DNA from: Marinobacter sp.
GTDB lineage: Bacteria > Pseudomonadota > Gammaproteobacteria > Pseudomonadales > Oleiphilaceae
Assembly: GCA_029264995.1 (NCBI GenBank)
Contig: JAJUKC010000012.1
Coordinates: 1 to 42,789, forward strand
Direction: 5' to 3'
Length of the DNA: 42,789 bases
A model generated the notes under the pieces. It made no database searches. It saw only the letters and a list, made by a program, of their open reading frames with translations, and was not told the DNA's origin. Below, one piece after another: positions 7,512 to 16,712 of the stretch (positions are counted from its first letter, which is position 1; every line of letters starts with the position of its first letter). Position numbers and translations under genes: made by a program.

Positions 7512-9032
7512 CTACAGGTATTTCTCGATAGGTAACCACGACAGCATCCGCGACATGGCCCGGCGCCAGAAACCCACCTCCGGCTCGTGCTGCACCTCCT
7601 GCCCTTCTGACCGCCAGACCAGCTCATCCTGGCCATTCAGCTCAACCCCCCAGCTGTTCCGGGGCTCCATAGCGTAACGGATATCGTCCGCCACGGCACC
7701 GGCGAGCTCCGGGCTTTTGATCACCAGCACCGTCTCGCCATTGAGATAAATGGAACGCAGATTCACGTTAAAGGACCCGATAAACAGGGTTTGCCGATCA
7801 AACACCACCGCTTTGGAATGAAGGCTTACCTCACCGCCTTCACAGGCTGCGCTAGCGGCCACCCAACGTTGGCATGCAGGGGCATCCGGTCGTAATTCGT
7901 GTAGCTCAATACCCTGCTCCAACATCGCCCGGCGCCAGCGGGCATAACCTGAATGATTGGTCACCAGATCATTCGTCGCCAGGGAGTTGGTCAGTGCAGC
8001 GACCTCCAGGCGACCGTTGCCAATTCCGTCAACCGCTTTCAGCTGGTTGTCGGTGAGGATCAGATACGCCGATTCAATCAAAATCTCGGAGCGAGCATCC
8101 TCTACCAGATCATACAGGGCTTGTGCGGTTCTCTGGGGAGTCTCTGCCGGTGCATCCGGGTCTTCGGGAGGCGGATCGAACACCAGTTCGGCGGGTGCAG
8201 AAACGGTGTTAGCAAAAAAAGTCTCCAGATAGCCCCTTGCCGTTTCCCGGTCTCCAGGCGGCTCGACCTGGTAATGCCTGGATGCGGCGGACTCGATCAG
8301 GGCGCTGAGTTTCGATTGCGGCTGCTGAGGCTTCGAATAAAGCTCTGCCAGCGGCAAGGTCCAGGGACTGTCCCAGTAGGCCTCAAAATTGGCGGTCATG
8401 TCCTCCGCCAACGGCCCCAGCACCAGAACATCGCGGTCCCGGAAGTTCAGTGTCGGATGCTGATCGAAGTACTCATCCCCGATGTTCCTGCCCCCGGCAA
8501 TACCCACAAGACCATCCACCACAAAGGTTTTGTTGTGCATGCGCCGGTTGATGCGATCAAAGTCAGTGATAAACGAGAGCCAGCGACCGAATCCATCCCG
8601 GGACCGGGATGGATTGAATATACGCACACGGATATTGGCATGGGCATCCAGCAGGGCGAACAGGGATTCCTTGCCAGCAACATTAATGTCATCCAGCAGC
8701 AGGCGAATCACCACTCCGCGATCCGCAGCCGCAACCAAGCGGCTGGCCAGGTAGCGGCCGCTGTCATCGTCGTTCCAGATGTAATACTGGGCGTCGATGC
8801 GCTGGCTGGCAGTCTCGATCAGTGCGGCCCGGGCCAGAAAGGCGTCCTGGCCTGTGTTCAGCAGCTTCACCGCCGGCAGCCCGGCGCCGACCCGCTCCTG
8901 GCTCTGCGACTGCAGAAAAGCGTCTGGCTCCGAGGCGACCGGTATTGCCGGCCCGTGTTCCATCGGCTTGATCCCTCCTGCACAGCCAGCAAGGACAACC
9001 AGGGATATCAGGGGCAGTAACCTTCTGATCAT
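7512..9032 (-). CDS. Phospholipase D-family lipoprotein (cardiolipin synthase-like)
   Basis: This is a two-HKD phosphatidyltransferase-like protein. I start it at 9032 (MIRRLLPLISLVVLAGCAGG), preceded by AGAGGGGAAG; a longer frame starts at 9062 but would bury the signal. The lipobox LAGC puts the lipidated cysteine at residue 17, and the following A-G residues do not suggest inner-membrane retention. The first HxKx4D motif is MHNKTFVVDGLVGIAGGRN and the second is SLHSKAVVFDRQTLFIGSFN. At 506 residues it resembles the ClsC-like and YmdC-like branch more than ClsA. It probably acts on phospholipids at the periplasmic or outer-membrane face. The exact reaction, synthase or phospholipase, cannot be told from sequence. 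Confidence 0.92.
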   Translation of the reverse strand: MIRRLLPLISLVVLAGCAGGIKPMEHGPAIPVASEPDAFLQSQSQERVGAGLPAVKLLNTGQDAFLARAALIETASQRIDAQYYIWNDDDSGRYLASRLVAAADRGVVIRLLLDDINVAGKESLFALLDAHANIRVRIFNPSRSRDGFGRWLSFITDFDRINRRMHNKTFVVDGLVGIAGGRNIGDEYFDQHPTLNFRDRDVLVLGPLAEDMTANFEAYWDSPWTLPLAELYSKPQQPQSKLSALIESAASRHYQVEPPGDRETARGYLETFFANTVSAPAELVFDPPPEDPDAPAETPQRTAQALYDLVEDARSEILIESAYLILTDNQLKAVDGIGNGRLEVAALTNSLATNDLVTNHSGYARWRRAMLEQGIELHELRPDAPACQRWVAASAACEGGEVSLHSKAVVFDRQTLFIGSFNVNLRSIYLNGETVLVIKSPELAGAVADDIRYAMEPRNSWGVELNGQDELVWRSEGQEVQHEPEVGFWRRAMSRMLSWLPIEKYL

Positions 9033-9072
9033 CGGCTTCCCCTCTCGGCTGCCTGTGAGCAAAGGTTGCTCC

Positions 9073-10011
9073 TTATCTGAGAATAACCAGCGGCTTGTGC
9101 GCGGTTTTCAGCATGGTGGTTGTTGTACTGCCCACCAGAAACTGGCGGATTCGCGAGTGGCCGTAAGCGCCCATCACCAGAATGTCGATGCTGTGCTCTT
9201 CCTGATAGGCGTGCAGCGTGGGCTCCACATCGCCAGCGCGGATAGCCAGCGTGATCTCAACACCGAGGCCTTCCAGCATTTTTTCCGCTTTTTTCAGTTG
9301 TTCCCAACGATCGGTCGTGTCGGCTCCAACCATCACCAGGTGCAAAGGCATGCCCCGTAACACCGGGCTGACCGCAATCATCTCAATGCCCTTGAAGGCG
9401 GTCGCGGAACCATCAAAGGCCACCATGGCACTTTTCGGCTCGCTGTATTCATCTGGCACCAGTAGAATCGGACGATGCACACTACGGATCACGGTCTCAA
9501 GCTGGCTACCGATGTGCACATCGCGATCGGAACTGCTTTCACCGTGCAACCCCATCACAAATAGCCGGGTTTCTTTTTCCAGCGCGGTCAGAGCCTCGGC
9601 CAGGTTGTCATGGCGCTGGCGCTTGACCGTCTCGCCAATACCCGCAGTTTTTACCCTGGCCTCTGCTTCGTCCAGCATGTGGTGGCCATGCTCCAGGGCA
9701 AGCTTGGAGCGCTTACGGTCCAGCTCCGCCAGCTCATCCAGCAAATGCTCGCGGCTGCCAAGACCGATGCTGCCAGCCAGATCCGGCTCGGCCGGATACC
9801 GTTCTTCATCCAGAACATGCAGCAGCATCAGCGGCGTGTCCATGTGGCGGCTGGCCCAGGCGGCAAAGTCGCACACCGCGGGGGCAGCCCGTGAACCGTC
9901 AATACACGCCACAATTTTCAGTTTGTCTGCCGTCATAGCTGCCTCGCCTTGCGCCTGATTCTGGCTGTTATTATTGCTGCGAATGTCAGAGTTTTCTTTG
10001 GTCTGAGTCAT
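9073..10011 (-). CDS. Tandem universal stress protein
   Basis: This 312-residue protein has two UspA domains. Domain one covers about 28-170 (KIVACIDGSRAAPAVCDFA to HRPILLV) and domain two about 178-312 (AMVAFDGSATAFKGIEM to HKPLVILR). Both carry the nucleotide-binding pattern: GLHGESSSDRDVHIGS in the first and GAYGHSRIRQFLVGST in the second. The start at 10011 lies directly after the SulP stop (TGA-TATG), so the two are coupled; a second possible start is M26 (MTADKLK), preceded by GAGGCAGCT. The 25-residue Asn/Gln-rich leader before M26 is low complexity and may not be translated. USP domains attached to SulP operons are common; a regulatory or stress-linked role for the transporter is inference. 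Confidence 0.92.
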   Translation of the reverse strand: MTQTKENSDIRSNNNSQNQAQGEAAMTADKLKIVACIDGSRAAPAVCDFAAWASRHMDTPLMLLHVLDEERYPAEPDLAGSIGLGSREHLLDELAELDRKRSKLALEHGHHMLDEAEARVKTAGIGETVKRQRHDNLAEALTALEKETRLFVMGLHGESSSDRDVHIGSQLETVIRSVHRPILLVPDEYSEPKSAMVAFDGSATAFKGIEMIAVSPVLRGMPLHLVMVGADTTDRWEQLKKAEKMLEGLGVEITLAIRAGDVEPTLHAYQEEHSIDILVMGAYGHSRIRQFLVGSTTTTMLKTAHKPLVILR

Positions 10012-10012
10012 A

Positions 10013-11500
10013 TCAGTGCCCCATCAGCTGGTCAACGGCGTCGGGCTTGTCGTGCACGCCGAAGCGGTCAACGATGGTGGCACTGGCCTCATTCAGGCCA
10101 ATCACTTCCACATCCGCACCCTCACGGCGGAACTTGATCACTGCCTTGTCCAACGCGCCAACGGCGGTAATGTCCCAGAAGTGCGCGCGGCTGAGGTCTA
10201 TCACAACATTGTCCACCGCTTCCTTGAAGTCAAAGGATTCCAGGAATTTTTCCGAGGAACTGAAAAACACCTGGCCCACCACGGTATAGCGACGGGTGTC
10301 CGTTGCCTCGTCCAGCTCGGAGGTCACCAGCATATAATGGCCAACCTTGTTGGCGAAGAACAGCGCCGCCAGCAGCACACCGGCCAGCACGCCGAAGGCC
10401 AGGTTGTGGGTGGCCACCACCACAATCACGGTGACCAGCATCACAATGTTGGTGGACAGGGGATGTTCCCTGAGGTTGCGAATGGATTCCCAGCTGAAGG
10501 TCCCGATGGAGACCATAATCATCACTGCTACCAGTGCCGCCATAGGAATCTGCACCAGCCACTTGTCCAGAACCAGCACCAGAATCAGCAGAAACACACC
10601 GGCCGTGAGCGTGGACAAGCGTGTGCGACCACCCGATTTCACGTTGATGATGGACTGCCCGATCATCGCACAGCCGGCCATACCACCCAGCAAGCCGGAA
10701 CCGATGTTGGCAATACCCTGGCCCTTGCACTCGCGGTTGCGGTCGCTGGTCGTGTCGGTCAGGTCATCGACAATGGTGGCCGTCATAAGGGATTCCAACA
10801 GGCCCACAACGGCCAGGCCGAGCGAGTACGGCAGGATGATCATCAGGGTTTCGAGAGTCAGCGGCACGTCCGGCCACAGGAAAACCGGCAGGGTATCCGG
10901 CAGTTCACCCATATCCCCGACGGTACGGATATCCAGGCCCAGAACCATGGCCACAATGGTCAAGCCAACAATGCAGACCAGCGGTGACGGAATCACTTTG
11001 CCCACGGTGGGGATCAGCGGAAACAGATAGATGATGGCCAGGCCGGCGGCGGTCATGGCGTAGACGTGCCAGGTCACGTTGGTGAGCTCCGGCAGCTGGG
11101 CCATAAAAATGAGGATGGCCAGGGCATTCACAAAACCGGTCACTACCGAGCGGGATACAAACCGCATCAAGCCACCCAGTTTCAGATAGCCGGCGGCAAT
11201 CTGAAACACGCCGGTCAGCAGGGTCGCCGCCAGCAGGTATTGCAGGCCATGCTCTTTCACCAACGTGACCATCAGCAGCGCCATGGCGCCGGTGGCCGCC
11301 GAGATCATTCCAGGGCGGCCGCCCACGAAGGCAATAATCACGGCAATACAGAAGGAGGCATACAGGCCTACTTTAGGATCGACACCGGCAATAATGGAGA
11401 AGGCAATCGCCTCCGGGATCAATGCCAGGGCCACCACGATACCGGCGAGCAAATCGCCACGAATGTTCGAAAACCAGTTTTGCTTGAGTGCATTCACCAT
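10013..11500 (-). CDS. SulP-family anion transporter with STAS domain
   Basis: This 495-residue inner-membrane transporter starts with [20 protein letters not shown], the SulP signature, and has about 10-12 hydrophobic segments up to residue 390. A C-terminal STAS domain follows (about 395-490), including [20 protein letters not shown]. SulP proteins carry sulfate, bicarbonate or other anions, with Na+ or H+; the substrate cannot be assigned. SulP members paired with other genes can be BicA-like bicarbonate carriers, but no carbonic anhydrase is nearby. It is the first gene of a two-gene unit with the universal stress protein. An FNR/ANR-like half-palindrome lies 165 bp upstream. Confidence 0.93.
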   Translation of the reverse strand: MVNALKQNWFSNIRGDLLAGIVVALALIPEAIAFSIIAGVDPKVGLYASFCIAVIIAFVGGRPGMISAATGAMALLMVTLVKEHGLQYLLAATLLTGVFQIAAGYLKLGGLMRFVSRSVVTGFVNALAILIFMAQLPELTNVTWHVYAMTAAGLAIIYLFPLIPTVGKVIPSPLVCIVGLTIVAMVLGLDIRTVGDMGELPDTLPVFLWPDVPLTLETLMIILPYSLGLAVVGLLESLMTATIVDDLTDTTSDRNRECKGQGIANIGSGLLGGMAGCAMIGQSIINVKSGGRTRLSTLTAGVFLLILVLVLDKWLVQIPMAALVAVMIMVSIGTFSWESIRNLREHPLSTNIVMLVTVIVVVATHNLAFGVLAGVLLAALFFANKVGHYMLVTSELDEATDTRRYTVVGQVFFSSSEKFLESFDFKEAVDNVVIDLSRAHFWDITAVGALDKAVIKFRREGADVEVIGLNEASATIVDRFGVHDKPDAVDQLMGH

Positions 11501-11820
11501 AGTCGGGGAAGTCCAGTCTGTTCAGAAAAAGAAACGGTCTGCTCGCGCGCCCACGGGCCGCCAGGCAAACACAGGAAAGTCTGCTCGGGATACTGACGCA
11601 AGCCAGTGAAGGAAAGATGAAACGCTAGGGCGGAAGGATCGTCACGGTTTTGGCGAGCTACGCTTTGATTAAAATCAGGTTACGTTGAAATCAGGGCCGC
11701 GAAGCTTACCAGAACACCGCACTCAAAGTAAGGCGATACGGGTAATCCCTGTCCAGAAGGATGCCCCGGGGCCGCTAATTGCCTAGAATGCGGTTAAATA
11801 ATCTTTTTGGTGACAAGTAC
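11501..11820. promoter_or_regulatory. Divergent intergenic region with FNR/ANR-like site
   Basis: This 320-bp gap lies between the SulP gene (minus) and the MgtC-family gene (plus), and I see no coding potential in it. TTGAT-TAAA-ATCAG at 11665-11678 matches the FNR/ANR consensus TTGAT-N4-ATCAA at nine of ten defined bases. It is 143-165 bp from both starts, so it could serve either side. Universal stress proteins are known FNR/ANR targets in Pseudomonas, which makes the SulP-USP side more likely. No convincing -35/-10 pair was found. Confidence 0.35.
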
Positions 11821-13101
11821 ATGGATGATGTAGCAAGCCAGTTCCTCACTGCCAACCAGACCACCATCAATCTGGCTGTAGCCTTGCTGCTCGGGGCCAT
11901 CATCGGCCTGGAGCGGGGCTGGGATGCCCGGGAGCAGAAATCCGGAGAACGCATTGCCGGTATCCGAACCTTCTCACTGGTCGGGCTGTTGGGCGGTATC
12001 GCCGCGGTGTTGTCCGAACAGATCACCCCCTGGGCGTTTCCTGTGTTGTTGCTCAGCGTGGTGGCCATGGGGCTGGTGGCCTACAGCGAGCGCCTGGAAC
12101 ACATCCGCAACTTCAGCATTACCGGCATGGTCGGCATGCTGCTGACCTTCTGTTTCGGCGCCGTTGCCGTGGCGGTGGATCCGGTGATCGCCACCGCTGC
12201 TGCGGTGGTCACCGCCATCATCCTGGACAACAAGGAAGAAATCCACGGCTGGGTACACAAGCTTCAGGCCCGCGAACTGGACGCCGCCCTTAAACTGCTT
12301 TTGATCTCGGTGGTGATGCTGCCTCTGCTGCCAAACGAGGCCATGGGCCCGGGCGGCGTGCTCAACCCCCGGGAGATCTGGTGGATGGTGGTAATGATCG
12401 CCTCCATCTCGTTTGTCGGTTACTTTGCCATCCGCGTGGCGGGCGCCCGCAAAGGCATTCTGTTCACCAGCCTGTTTGCCGGGCTGAGTTCATCCACCGC
12501 TCTGAGCCTGCACTTCGCCCGGCAATCGGCGAAAAATCCCGATTTCAGTCCGCAGTTTGCTGCCGGCATCCTGATTGCCTGCGGCACCATGTTCCCCCGG
12601 ATTCTGGTCTACTGCCTGGTCATCAACAAGGCACTGCTGCCCAGCCTGATCTGGCCGGTCGCCATGATGACCACCCTGCTCTACGTACCTGCGCTGATTA
12701 TCTGGCGCCACAATGCCCGGCAACTGCAGGTGAGCCAGCCCACCATGAACCAGAACCCGCTGGATCTCTCTTCAGCACTGGTGTTCGGTTTTTTGTTGAC
12801 CGCCATTCTGTTGCTGGGGGAATTCCTCAAGAATGCCTTTGGCGATGTGGGCATTTACGCGCTGGCCGCCACCTCCGGCGTGGCAGACGTCGACGCCATC
12901 ACCCTGTCGCTTACCCGTATGTCCCACGATGGTCTGGGTATGGACGCGGCGGTGCTGGGCATTGTTATCGCGGCGGCGGTGAATAATCTGGTGAAATCGG
13001 GCATCGCCTGGAGTATCGGCAACCGACAAACCGGTCTGCTGGTGGCTGGCCCGATGGTGTTATCTCTGGCCGCAGGCCTGTTGGTGGCCTGGCTGCAATA
13101 A
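11821..13101 (+). CDS. MgtC/SapB-family membrane protein with DUF4010 domain
   Basis: This polytopic inner-membrane protein of 426 residues starts at ATG 11821 (MDDVASQFLTANQTTINLAV), just after GGTGACAAGTAC. Earlier starts (ATG 11788, TTG 11779) add a charged stretch with no better ribosome site. The N-terminal third has the MgtC/SapB hallmarks LLLGAIIGLERGW and GIRTFSLVGLLGGIAAV. The rest matches the DUF4010 half, with GYFAIRVAGARKGILFTSLF, GLSSSTALSLHFAR and SGVADVDAITLSL. Relatives are annotated only as membrane proteins; the MgtC label should not be read as proof of magnesium transport. It stands as a single gene. Confidence 0.9.
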   Translation: MDDVASQFLTANQTTINLAVALLLGAIIGLERGWDAREQKSGERIAGIRTFSLVGLLGGIAAVLSEQITPWAFPVLLLSVVAMGLVAYSERLEHIRNFSITGMVGMLLTFCFGAVAVAVDPVIATAAAVVTAIILDNKEEIHGWVHKLQARELDAALKLLLISVVMLPLLPNEAMGPGGVLNPREIWWMVVMIASISFVGYFAIRVAGARKGILFTSLFAGLSSSTALSLHFARQSAKNPDFSPQFAAGILIACGTMFPRILVYCLVINKALLPSLIWPVAMMTTLLYVPALIIWRHNARQLQVSQPTMNQNPLDLSSALVFGFLLTAILLLGEFLKNAFGDVGIYALAATSGVADVDAITLSLTRMSHDGLGMDAAVLGIVIAAAVNNLVKSGIAWSIGNRQTGLLVAGPMVLSLAAGLLVAWLQ

Positions 13102-13105
13102 GGTA

Positions 13106-13756
13106 TCAGCCAGCCTTACGGAAGGTCAGATTGTAGCGGGCCGAGCCGGTCACCGGGTGTTCACCGGCTTTCAGAGTCAGAACGCCGTGGTAACGCAAAC
13201 GGGCCGGGCCGCCCCAGACCACCACATCACCATGTTCCAGCAGAATACGCGCGGGGCGGTCGCTGCGCTTGAGTCCACCAAACTGAAACACAATGGGCAG
13301 GCCCAGAGACACCGACACAATGGGCCAGGCAAAGTCTTTTTCGTCCTTATCCTGATGCAAACCCATTTTGGCCCCTGGCTGGTAGCGATTGATCAGGCAG
13401 GCATCCGGATCGAAACCGGGAAACCCCGCCTCCTGTGCTGCAGTGCGGGCCAAGGAGAGAAAGCTTTCGGGCATGGCCGGCCACAGAAGCCCGGATAACG
13501 GATCCTGGGGCTGGTAGCGATACCCTGTCTCGTCGGTCACCCATCCCAGGGGGCCGCAACAGGTCATGGCAGCCGACATCTGATGGCCACCCGGCGTTTT
13601 CATATGGCGAAACGGCGCCTGTCGCGTAACCTTTTCTATATCACGCATCAAGGCCTGCTGGTGCTTCACGGCCTGGCGCCGTAGCACAACCACGCCCTCG
13701 TCAAAGGCTTCCACTGTCGGTTGATCGCTTAACCCGGAGAACAGATCTGGCGTCAT
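13106..13756 (-). CDS. alkB: AlkB-type Fe(II)/2-oxoglutarate DNA dealkylase
   Basis: This oxidative DNA and RNA demethylase removes 1-methyladenine and 3-methylcytosine lesions. The length, 216 residues, equals E. coli AlkB, and the key residues fall at a constant offset of three. The iron ligands are H134 and D136 (GLHQDKDE) and H190 (RLRYHGV). The 2-oxoglutarate and substrate arginines are R207 and R213 in RYNLTFR. The substrate-binding block NRYQPGAKMG precedes the iron site. No ada gene is adjacent. A TCTGA-AA-TCAGA palindrome (13774-13785) lies 18 bp upstream of the start and could be an operator. It ends 5 bp from the convergent MgtC-family gene. Confidence 0.96.
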   Translation of the reverse strand: MTPDLFSGLSDQPTVEAFDEGVVVLRRQAVKHQQALMRDIEKVTRQAPFRHMKTPGGHQMSAAMTCCGPLGWVTDETGYRYQPQDPLSGLLWPAMPESFLSLARTAAQEAGFPGFDPDACLINRYQPGAKMGLHQDKDEKDFAWPIVSVSLGLPIVFQFGGLKRSDRPARILLEHGDVVVWGGPARLRYHGVLTLKAGEHPVTGSARYNLTFRKAG

Positions 13757-13831
13757 AAGCCACCCGTTGATCTTCTGAAATCAGAATAACGCTCGCAGAG
13801 CGTCTACACTTAGAGAACCCTTCATCCGTCG
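13757..13831. promoter_or_regulatory. alkB / HD-GYP divergent gap with two small palindromes
   Basis: Two short perfect inverted repeats lie in this 75-bp gap: TCTGA-AA-TCAGA at 13774-13785 and ACGCTC-GCA-GAGCGT at 13789-13803. Neither resembles a LexA or Ada site. With so short a gap, both must overlap promoters or leader RNA of alkB (minus) or the HD-GYP gene (plus). Function is unknown. Confidence 0.25.
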
Positions 13832-16663
13832 TTGGACCCCGACTCTGTGAGACAGACAAAACCGCCACACAACAATCAGACCGCCCGGGTATCCCTGGCA
13901 TTCCTGATTGCATCTGCCATCACCCTGGGAATGCTGATACTGGCCATCACACTGGTGGCCCAGAGTTATCGGGGCATGGAACAGGCCAAGGTCACCGCTG
14001 CCGCCGCCACTGCCCGACAGCTGGCTCTCAGCGTGGACGATCGTATCAATACCATTACCCAACCGCCGGCTACGGCGCTGGCCTTGTTGCGGCACGACCC
14101 ACTCACCCGGAGTTCCACCCTGGCGCAACGACTGCAACGCCTGCCGGTGATTGCCGATGTGCTCACCAGCAGCGATATTGTCAGTGCGGTATACGCAGGC
14201 TATGACAATGGCGATTTTTTCCTGTTCCGTAAGATTCGCAGCTCGGGCTCGTTGCAGTTTCCGGACGCCCCCGCAAACAGTCGCTATCTGCTGCAAAGCC
14301 TGGAATACCAGGACAACCTGCGCGAGGGTGTCTGGCAATTCTATAACAGCGACCTGGAACTGCTCGAACGCCGCTCGCTGTCAGATTACGACTACGATCC
14401 CCGCAAGAGGCCCTGGTATCAGGCAGCCAGGGCAGGAGATTCGCTGCAGCTATCAGCGCCTTATGTTTTTTTTACCACCCAGGAAACCGGGCTGACCCTG
14501 TCTCAGAGAGCCGCCAGTGCCCCGGGTACCGTGCTGGGTGTTGATGTCACCGTGACCGACCTCGGTTCGCAACTGGCGGAGCTGAAACAGACCGCTGGAA
14601 GCCGGCTGGCCATTGTCAGTGCGTCCGGGGAACTGCTTGCAGACGCCGACGGTAACTCCGAGCCCGATGCCGTGATCCGCCAGGTGCTTGAGCCTGGCAC
14701 CAACCGGGACATCCGCCGCTTCCAGCAGCAGGGCCGTGACTGGTATGGCATGGCCGAGCGACTTGGAACCCTGCCCGATGAAGCACTCTCCGTGGTTGTC
14801 GCCATTCCCTCGGATGAACTGCTGGCCGATGTCTGGGCCGCCCTTGCCCGCCAGACCGCGATCGCCGGCGCCATAGCGCTTCTGCTGTTGATACTTGGCT
14901 GGTTTATGGGTCGCCAGGTGGGCAAGCCCCTTGAACGCCTGACCGACCGGGTCAGCAGCCTCTCCCGCTTCCGCTTTGACACCCCAATCCGTTCGGAGTC
15001 CCATATCCGGGAAGCCTCGGAACTCAGCATTGCCCTGGATGACATGGCCCGCACCATCCGAAGCTTCCAGAACATTGCCACGGTGCTCAACCGGGGCCAG
15101 GACCTGAACCAGCTGTTACGCGACATTCTTGATCAGATCATCGCCATCGTCAGCCAGGAACGGGGCGCTATCTACCTGTACAGCAGCCATGAACAAAAGC
15201 TCGATCTGGCGGTTAACCGCGGACTGGAACTGCCCGCCAGCCTGCCAGCCATCAACCCGGGGGCAGACGATAACGAAATCATTCGCCAGCTCAGAAACCA
15301 CATATCCGGCCATCCGGTGTTTGCCATCCTGCGTAATCGACGCAAGAAGCTCATTGGTGCATTGATCATCGAAATGGAAGTGGGCGACCACACCCACCTC
15401 AGTGATGACCTGATTGTTTTCGTGGATGAAATTGCCGGTTCCGCCGCAGTAGCCATCGAGACCCGTGAACTGATCGAGAGCCAGCAGGCCCTGCTCGATG
15501 GATTTATCCGCCTGGTGGCCAGCGCCATTGATGCCAAGTCACCCTACACCGGCGGTCATTGCGAGCGGGTACCCAAACTCGCCCAGATGATCACGGAGGT
15601 GGCGGAGCAGTCTTCAGAAGGGCCGTTCGCGGATTTCCGCATGAACGAAGACGAACGCTACGAATTTCACCTGGCGGCCTGGCTGCACGACTGCGGCAAG
15701 ATCACCAGCCCGGAATACGTGGTCGACAAAGCGGTAAAACTGGAAACCATCTACAACCGCATTCACGAAATCCGGGCCCGCTTTGAAATCCTGCACCGGG
15801 ATGCCGAGATCCGTTACCTTCAAGCCTGCCTGAATGGAGAAGACCCGACCCAGGCGGCCCGGTACAGAGATGCGGCCCAGGCACAGTTACAGGCTGACTT
15901 TGGCTTCCTGGCAAACGCCAATGTGGGCAGCGAGGCCATGTCCGACGACGATGTGGCTCGCATTCGCCAGATCGGAGCCCAGACCTGGCAGCGCCATTTC
16001 AGTGACCGGCTGGGCCTCTCCGGCGATGAGCAGCAAGCTCTGGCAGGCTTTCCCGAAGCGGCCCTGCCCGCCACCGAGCCACTGCTGGCAGACAAACCCT
16101 GGCATATTCGCGCCTGGGGCGACCGGGTGCCTCCGGTCCAGCGGGACGACCCGCGCAATCTCTGGGGCTTTGACATGAAGCTGCCGGAGTATGCCTATAA
16201 CCGGGGCGAACTCCACAACCTGACCATCCAGTACGGCACCCTGACGGAAGAAGAGCGCTTCCGTATCAACGAACACATTGTACAGACCATCTGCATGCTG
16301 GACGCCCTGCCCCTGCCAGACCGTCTGGCCCGGGTGCCCCGCCTGGCGGGCACGCACCACGAGCGTATGGATGGCAAGGGCTACCCCTTCGGCCTGAGCG
16401 GCGAGGACATGAGCATTCCCGAGAAGATCATGGCCGTGGCTGACATCTTCGAGGCGCTGACCGCCGTAGATCGCCCTTACAAGCAGGGCAAGACACTGTC
16501 TGAAGCGCTGAATATCATGGATAACATGACCCGGCAGGGCCATATAGACCGGGACGTATTTCTGCTCTTTGTCCGCTCTGGCACCTACCGGCGCTACGCT
16601 GATCAGCACCTGAAGGCCGAGCAGATTGATACCGTGGATGAAAGCCTGTTCATGAAGCCCTGA
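13832..16663 (+). CDS. Cache-HAMP-GAF-HD-GYP signalling protein with large insert in HD-GYP
   Basis: This predicted c-di-GMP phosphodiesterase or related phosphohydrolase has up to 943 residues. The frame opens with TTG at 13832, or GTG at 13847; neither has a clear ribosome site, so the start is uncertain by a few codons. Order: a membrane helix (about 20-45), a periplasmic Cache-type sensor (about 50-330, including DYDPRKRPWYQAA), a second helix (about 342-365), HAMP (about 366-420), GAF (about 430-555) and HD-GYP. The HD pair is H619-D620 in WLHDCGKI; the GYP motif is HHERMDGKGYP, its first histidine at 842. The 222-residue spacing is about 150 more than in standard HD-GYP domains. The insert begins after KLETIYNRIHEIRARFE. 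The periplasmic ligand is unknown. Confidence 0.9.
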   Translation: MDPDSVRQTKPPHNNQTARVSLAFLIASAITLGMLILAITLVAQSYRGMEQAKVTAAAATARQLALSVDDRINTITQPPATALALLRHDPLTRSSTLAQRLQRLPVIADVLTSSDIVSAVYAGYDNGDFFLFRKIRSSGSLQFPDAPANSRYLLQSLEYQDNLREGVWQFYNSDLELLERRSLSDYDYDPRKRPWYQAARAGDSLQLSAPYVFFTTQETGLTLSQRAASAPGTVLGVDVTVTDLGSQLAELKQTAGSRLAIVSASGELLADADGNSEPDAVIRQVLEPGTNRDIRRFQQQGRDWYGMAERLGTLPDEALSVVVAIPSDELLADVWAALARQTAIAGAIALLLLILGWFMGRQVGKPLERLTDRVSSLSRFRFDTPIRSESHIREASELSIALDDMARTIRSFQNIATVLNRGQDLNQLLRDILDQIIAIVSQERGAIYLYSSHEQKLDLAVNRGLELPASLPAINPGADDNEIIRQLRNHISGHPVFAILRNRRKKLIGALIIEMEVGDHTHLSDDLIVFVDEIAGSAAVAIETRELIESQQALLDGFIRLVASAIDAKSPYTGGHCERVPKLAQMITEVAEQSSEGPFADFRMNEDERYEFHLAAWLHDCGKITSPEYVVDKAVKLETIYNRIHEIRARFEILHRDAEIRYLQACLNGEDPTQAARYRDAAQAQLQADFGFLANANVGSEAMSDDDVARIRQIGAQTWQRHFSDRLGLSGDEQQALAGFPEAALPATEPLLADKPWHIRAWGDRVPPVQRDDPRNLWGFDMKLPEYAYNRGELHNLTIQYGTLTEEERFRINEHIVQTICMLDALPLPDRLARVPRLAGTHHERMDGKGYPFGLSGEDMSIPEKIMAVADIFEALTAVDRPYKQGKTLSEALNIMDNMTRQGHIDRDVFLLFVRSGTYRRYADQHLKAEQIDTVDESLFMKP

Positions 16664-16712
16664 CCAAAAACACGTATATTCTCAGGACTGTTTACTCAAC
16701 GAAGGATAGAGA

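Noticed and set aside
10016-10987. Plus-strand frame of 323 codons opposite the SulP gene
   Set aside because: Extremely His/Gln/Gly-rich, as expected from the complement of a membrane-protein gene; no ribosome site or domain.
11779-11820. Extended N-terminus of the MgtC-family protein
   Set aside because: TTG 11779 and ATG 11788 lack a ribosome site and add residues atypical of the family; ATG 11821 follows GGTGAC.
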